Shown: one piece after another, positions 61,201 to 64,000 of the stretch
How the letters are laid out: each line of letters starts with the position of its first letter
Position numbering within the stretch: the first letter of the stretch is position 1
Assembly: GCF_018320785.1 (NCBI RefSeq)
Contig: NC_054881.1
Coordinates: 44,360,329 to 44,424,328, forward strand
Source of the DNA: Cheilinus undulatus
Taxonomy: Eukaryota; Chordata; Actinopteri; Labriformes; Labridae
Length of the DNA stretch: 64,000 bases
Direction: 5' to 3'
Position numbers and translations under genes: made by a program
The notes under the pieces: generated by a model
Database searches by the model: none
Told to the model about the DNA's origin: nothing
Seen by the model: only the letters and a program-made list of their open reading frames with translations

Positions 61201-64000
61201 TGGATCAGCAGATCGCAGCCGTGCCCGAACCCAGGCCCTGCAGTGTTTCTGTGAGGAGCCAGGGGGCGCCACAATGTGAAAATGTCATGATTTTGAGGGC
61301 CCGTAACTGGTAAACGCAAGCACCCAGGGACACGAACCCCCCACCTTCGGAAAGCTGTGCTGAAGGGCTATGACATACGCCCAGCATACATGGTCAGCTC
61401 CACCAGGTGGCGCTCTTTGACCTTTAAGCCCTCTTCCTGATGGTCGAATTTGCACGCATCCTAAGAAGGTGGTAGCCCTTGTTGTGCCGAGCACAACGGC
61501 ACCCTTCTGAAATTTCTAGCTTGATTGGTTGAGGAGTTATGAGGTCAATTCCAAAATTCCACATTCCTATTTAGCACATAGGATTCCAAATTCCTGTCTA
61601 TTCATAGGGATTGACATTTTGACCTCCATTTTTAGGCACTTGCTGTGCTTCAAAATTCTCCCCAAAATTACCCATGATTGTTGGGGTTATAGGCTTTGAC
61701 CTAGAGGTGGTTGCATGTCTGTAGGTGCTGCACAAAAGAAATAGGAGCCAAAAAGGGACTGTTGCTGGAAAGGCCCGTTTGGGCCTTCACCTCTAGGGAT
61801 TTTGGGTCGTAACTCAGGAACGCAAGGGCCGAGAGAGATGAAACCAACTGCTCCATGAAGCTCTCGAGGAGCTCTATCGCATATGTGAGAATCAGCTCTC
61901 TAGCCTGTGTTTTCAGATGTGCCAGCAGGAAGGTTTCAAGGCCCAAAGGACATGTGGACTCATACACTCTAAAGGCCTGAGCTGTTGAAACTGCCCAACT
62001 TGATATTTTGCTATTTGAGGCCCCAGAGCTTCCACCAGGCGTCAGCGGAAGGTCTGGATCAGCAGATCGCAGCCGTGCCCGAACCCAGGCCCTGCAGTGT
62101 TTCTGTGAGGAGCCAGGGGCGCCACAATGTGAAAATGTCATGATTTTGAGGGCCCGTAACTGGTAGCGCAAGCACCCAGGGACACGAACCCCACCTTCGA
62201 AAGCTGTGCTGAAGGGCTATGACATACGCCCAGCATACATGGTCAGCTCCACCAGGTGGCGCTCTTTGACCTTTAAGCCCTCTTCCTGATGGTCGAATTT
62301 GCACGCATCCTAAGAAGGTGGTAGCCCTTGTTGTGCCGAGCACAACGGCACCCTTCTGAAATTTCTAGCTTGATTGGTTGAGGAGTTATGAGGTCAATTC
62401 CAAAATTCCACATTCCTATTTAGCACATAGGATTCCAAATTCCTGTCTATTCATAGGGATTGACATTTTGACCTCCATTTTTAGGCACTTGCTGTGCTTC
62501 AAAATTCTCCCCAAAATTACCCATGATTGTTGGGGTTATAGGCTTTGACCTAGAGGTGGTTGCATGTCTGTAGGTGCTGCACAAAAGAAATAGGAGCCAA
62601 AGGGACTGTTGCTGGAAAGGCCCGTTTGGGCCTTCACCTCTAGGGATTTTGGGTCGTAACTCAGGAACGCAAGGGCCGAGAGAGATGAAACCAACTGCTC
62701 CAGCTCTCGAGGAGCTCTATCGCATATGTGAGAATCAGCTCTCTAGCCTGTGTTTTCAGATGTGCCAGCAGGGAAGGTTTCAAGGCCCAAAGGACATGTG
62801 GACTCATACACTCTAAGGGCCTGAGCTGTTGAAACTGCCCAACTCGATATTTTGCTATTTGAGGCCCCAGAGCTTCCACCAGGGCGTCAGCGGAAAGGTC
62901 TGGATCAGCAGATCGCAGCCGTGCCCGAACCCAGGCCCTGCAGTGTTTCTGTGAGGAGCCAGGGGGTGCCACAATGTGAAAATGTCATGATTTTGAGGGC
63001 CCGTAACTGGTAAACGCAAGCACCCAGGGACACGAACCCCCACCTTCGAAAGCTGTGCTGAAGGGCTATGACATACGCCCAGCATACATGGTCAGCTCCA
63101 CCAGGTGGCGCTCTTTGACCTTTAAGCCCTCTTCCTGATGGTCGAATTTGCACGCATCCTAAGAAGGTGGTAGCCCTTGTTGTGCCGAGCACAACGGCAC
63201 CCTTCTGAAATTTCTAGCTTGATTGGTTGAGGAGTTATGAGGTCAATTCCAAAATTCCACATTCCTATTTAGCACATAGGATTCCAAATTCCTGTCTATT
63301 CATAGGGATTGACATTTTGACCTCCATTTTTAGGCACTTGCTGTGCTTCAAAATTCTCCCAAAATTACCCATGATTGTTGGGGTTATAGGCTTTGACCTA
63401 GAGGTGGTTGCATGTCTGTAGGTGCTGCACAAAGAAATAGGAGCCAAAAGGGACTGTTGCTGGAAAGGCCCGTTTGGGCCTTCACCTCTAGGGATTTTGG
63501 GTCGTAACTCAGGAGCAAGGGCCGAGAGAGATGAAACCAACTGCTCCATGAAGCTCTCGAGGAGCTCTATCGCATATGTGAGAATCAGCTCTCTAGCCTG
63601 TGTTTTCAGATGTGCCAGCAGGGAAGGTTTCAAGGCCCAAAGGACATGTGGACTCATACACTCTAAGGGCCTGAGCTGTTGAAACTGCCCAACTCGATAT
63701 TTTGCTATTTGAGGCCCCAGAGCTTCCACCAGGGCGTCAGCGGAAGGTCTGGATCAGCAGATCGCAGCCGTGCCCGAACCCAGGCCCTGCAGTGTTTCTG
63801 TGAGGAGCCAGGGCGCCACAATGTGAAAATGTCATGATTTTGAGGGCCCGTAACTGGTAGCGCAAGCACCCAGGGACACGAACCCCCACCTTCGAAAGCT
63901 GTGCTGAAGGGCTATGACATACGCCCAGCATACATGGTCAGCTCCACCAGGTGGCGCTCTTTGACCTTTAAGCCCTCTTCCTGATGAGTGAATTTGCATC
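49235..64000. repeat. Tandem satellite, about 850-860-bp monomers, at least 17 copies
   Basis: Monomers can be counted from gtaactggta, which starts near 49345, 50197, 51047, 51905 and so on to 63851, spacing 846-860. Copies are nearly identical, differing mainly in single-base steps in C, A, T and G runs and a few short deletions. Similarity begins abruptly at 49235 (cggaaaggtctggatcagca). The array reaches the window edge, and its last bases (gatgagtgaatttgcatc) deviate slightly. All open frames inside are shadow frames repeated with the monomer. Confidence 0.97.
49438..63957 (+). promoter_or_regulatory. 18 co-oriented CTCF-consensus-like sites, one per satellite monomer
   Basis: The 14-mer CCACCAGGTGGCGC fits the CTCF core consensus CCASYAGRKGGCRS at every position. 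It starts at 49438, 50292, 51144, 51997, 52852, 53710, 54568, 55427, 56278, 57128, 57981, 58836, 59693, 60542, 61400, 62249, 63098 and 63944, all on the plus strand, without a single change. About 140 bp before it each monomer has a weaker CTCF-like core, CCAGGGGGCGCC, whose G run varies in length. Binding is inferred only from the motif; an E-box reading (CAGGTG) is an alternative. Confidence 0.6.

Noticed and set aside
49326..63931. Many recurrent 60-176-codon frames containing LGTTRATTFLGCVQIRPSGR and similar
   Set aside because: They recur once per satellite monomer in several overlapping frames and are broken by the indels between copies, so they are shadows of the repeat.

Overview
This window is nuclear DNA from a ray-finned fish, most likely a teleost. 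It has spliced genes with canonical GT-AG introns, fish-type Tc1, piggyBac-like and hAT elements, non-LTR tails, dense minisatellites and a long homogenised satellite. Three complete protein-coding genes can be rebuilt exon by exon, plus one terminal exon of a fourth: thnsl2 (+), dqx1 (+), smyd1 (-) and a probable spr 3' exon (-). The human orthologues of all four lie on chromosome 2p11-p13, so the grouping looks like conserved vertebrate synteny. No operon-like or prokaryotic system is present, and I see no tRNA, rRNA or CRISPR locus.

Layout: 1-2943 is a 23-bp minisatellite of about 128 copies. It ends in a perfect 50-bp inverted repeat that encloses a reversed piece of the same array (2947-3208). 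thnsl2 (3404-10595) has 8 coding exons; its intron 7 holds a piggyBac-like deletion derivative nested in a T-rich repeat, and a 1.6-kb Tc1 element with IR/DR ends. A CpG-rich promoter and noncoding first exon at about 13130-13470 probably serve dqx1. The large dqx1 intron 1 (13471-20879) carries a 42-bp minisatellite, hAT-like ends and LINE debris. The dqx1 CDS (20932-29956) has 11 coding exons, an altered helicase motif II (DELQ) and a C-terminal CaaX-like CVIQ. smyd1 (42267 down to 33018) has 10 coding exons, including the 39-bp cassette exon known from muscle isoforms. dqx1 and smyd1 are convergent. smyd1 intron 1 holds a Tc1 relic, a hAT relic with a BED finger, and a second copy of the 42-bp minisatellite element.

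The right end becomes repeat-dominated. A hAT MITE lies at 43137-44084, LINE tails at 44430-44790 and the probable spr last exon at 45435-45595. Then come a short interstitial TTAGGG tract (47734-47788), a zone of diverged units about 257 bp apart (48240-49040), and a tandem array of about 850-860-bp monomers from 49235 to the window edge. All 18 monomers contain an intact CTCF-consensus-like 14-mer in the same orientation. This co-oriented array is the most interesting structure in the window.

The genes do not form one pathway. thnsl2 is a PLP-dependent phospho-lyase, dqx1 a DEAH-related helicase-like protein, smyd1 a muscle SET-MYND methyltransferase and spr a tetrahydrobiopterin enzyme. 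All exon models were made by eye from splice signals, frame continuity and remembered family features, with no database search.
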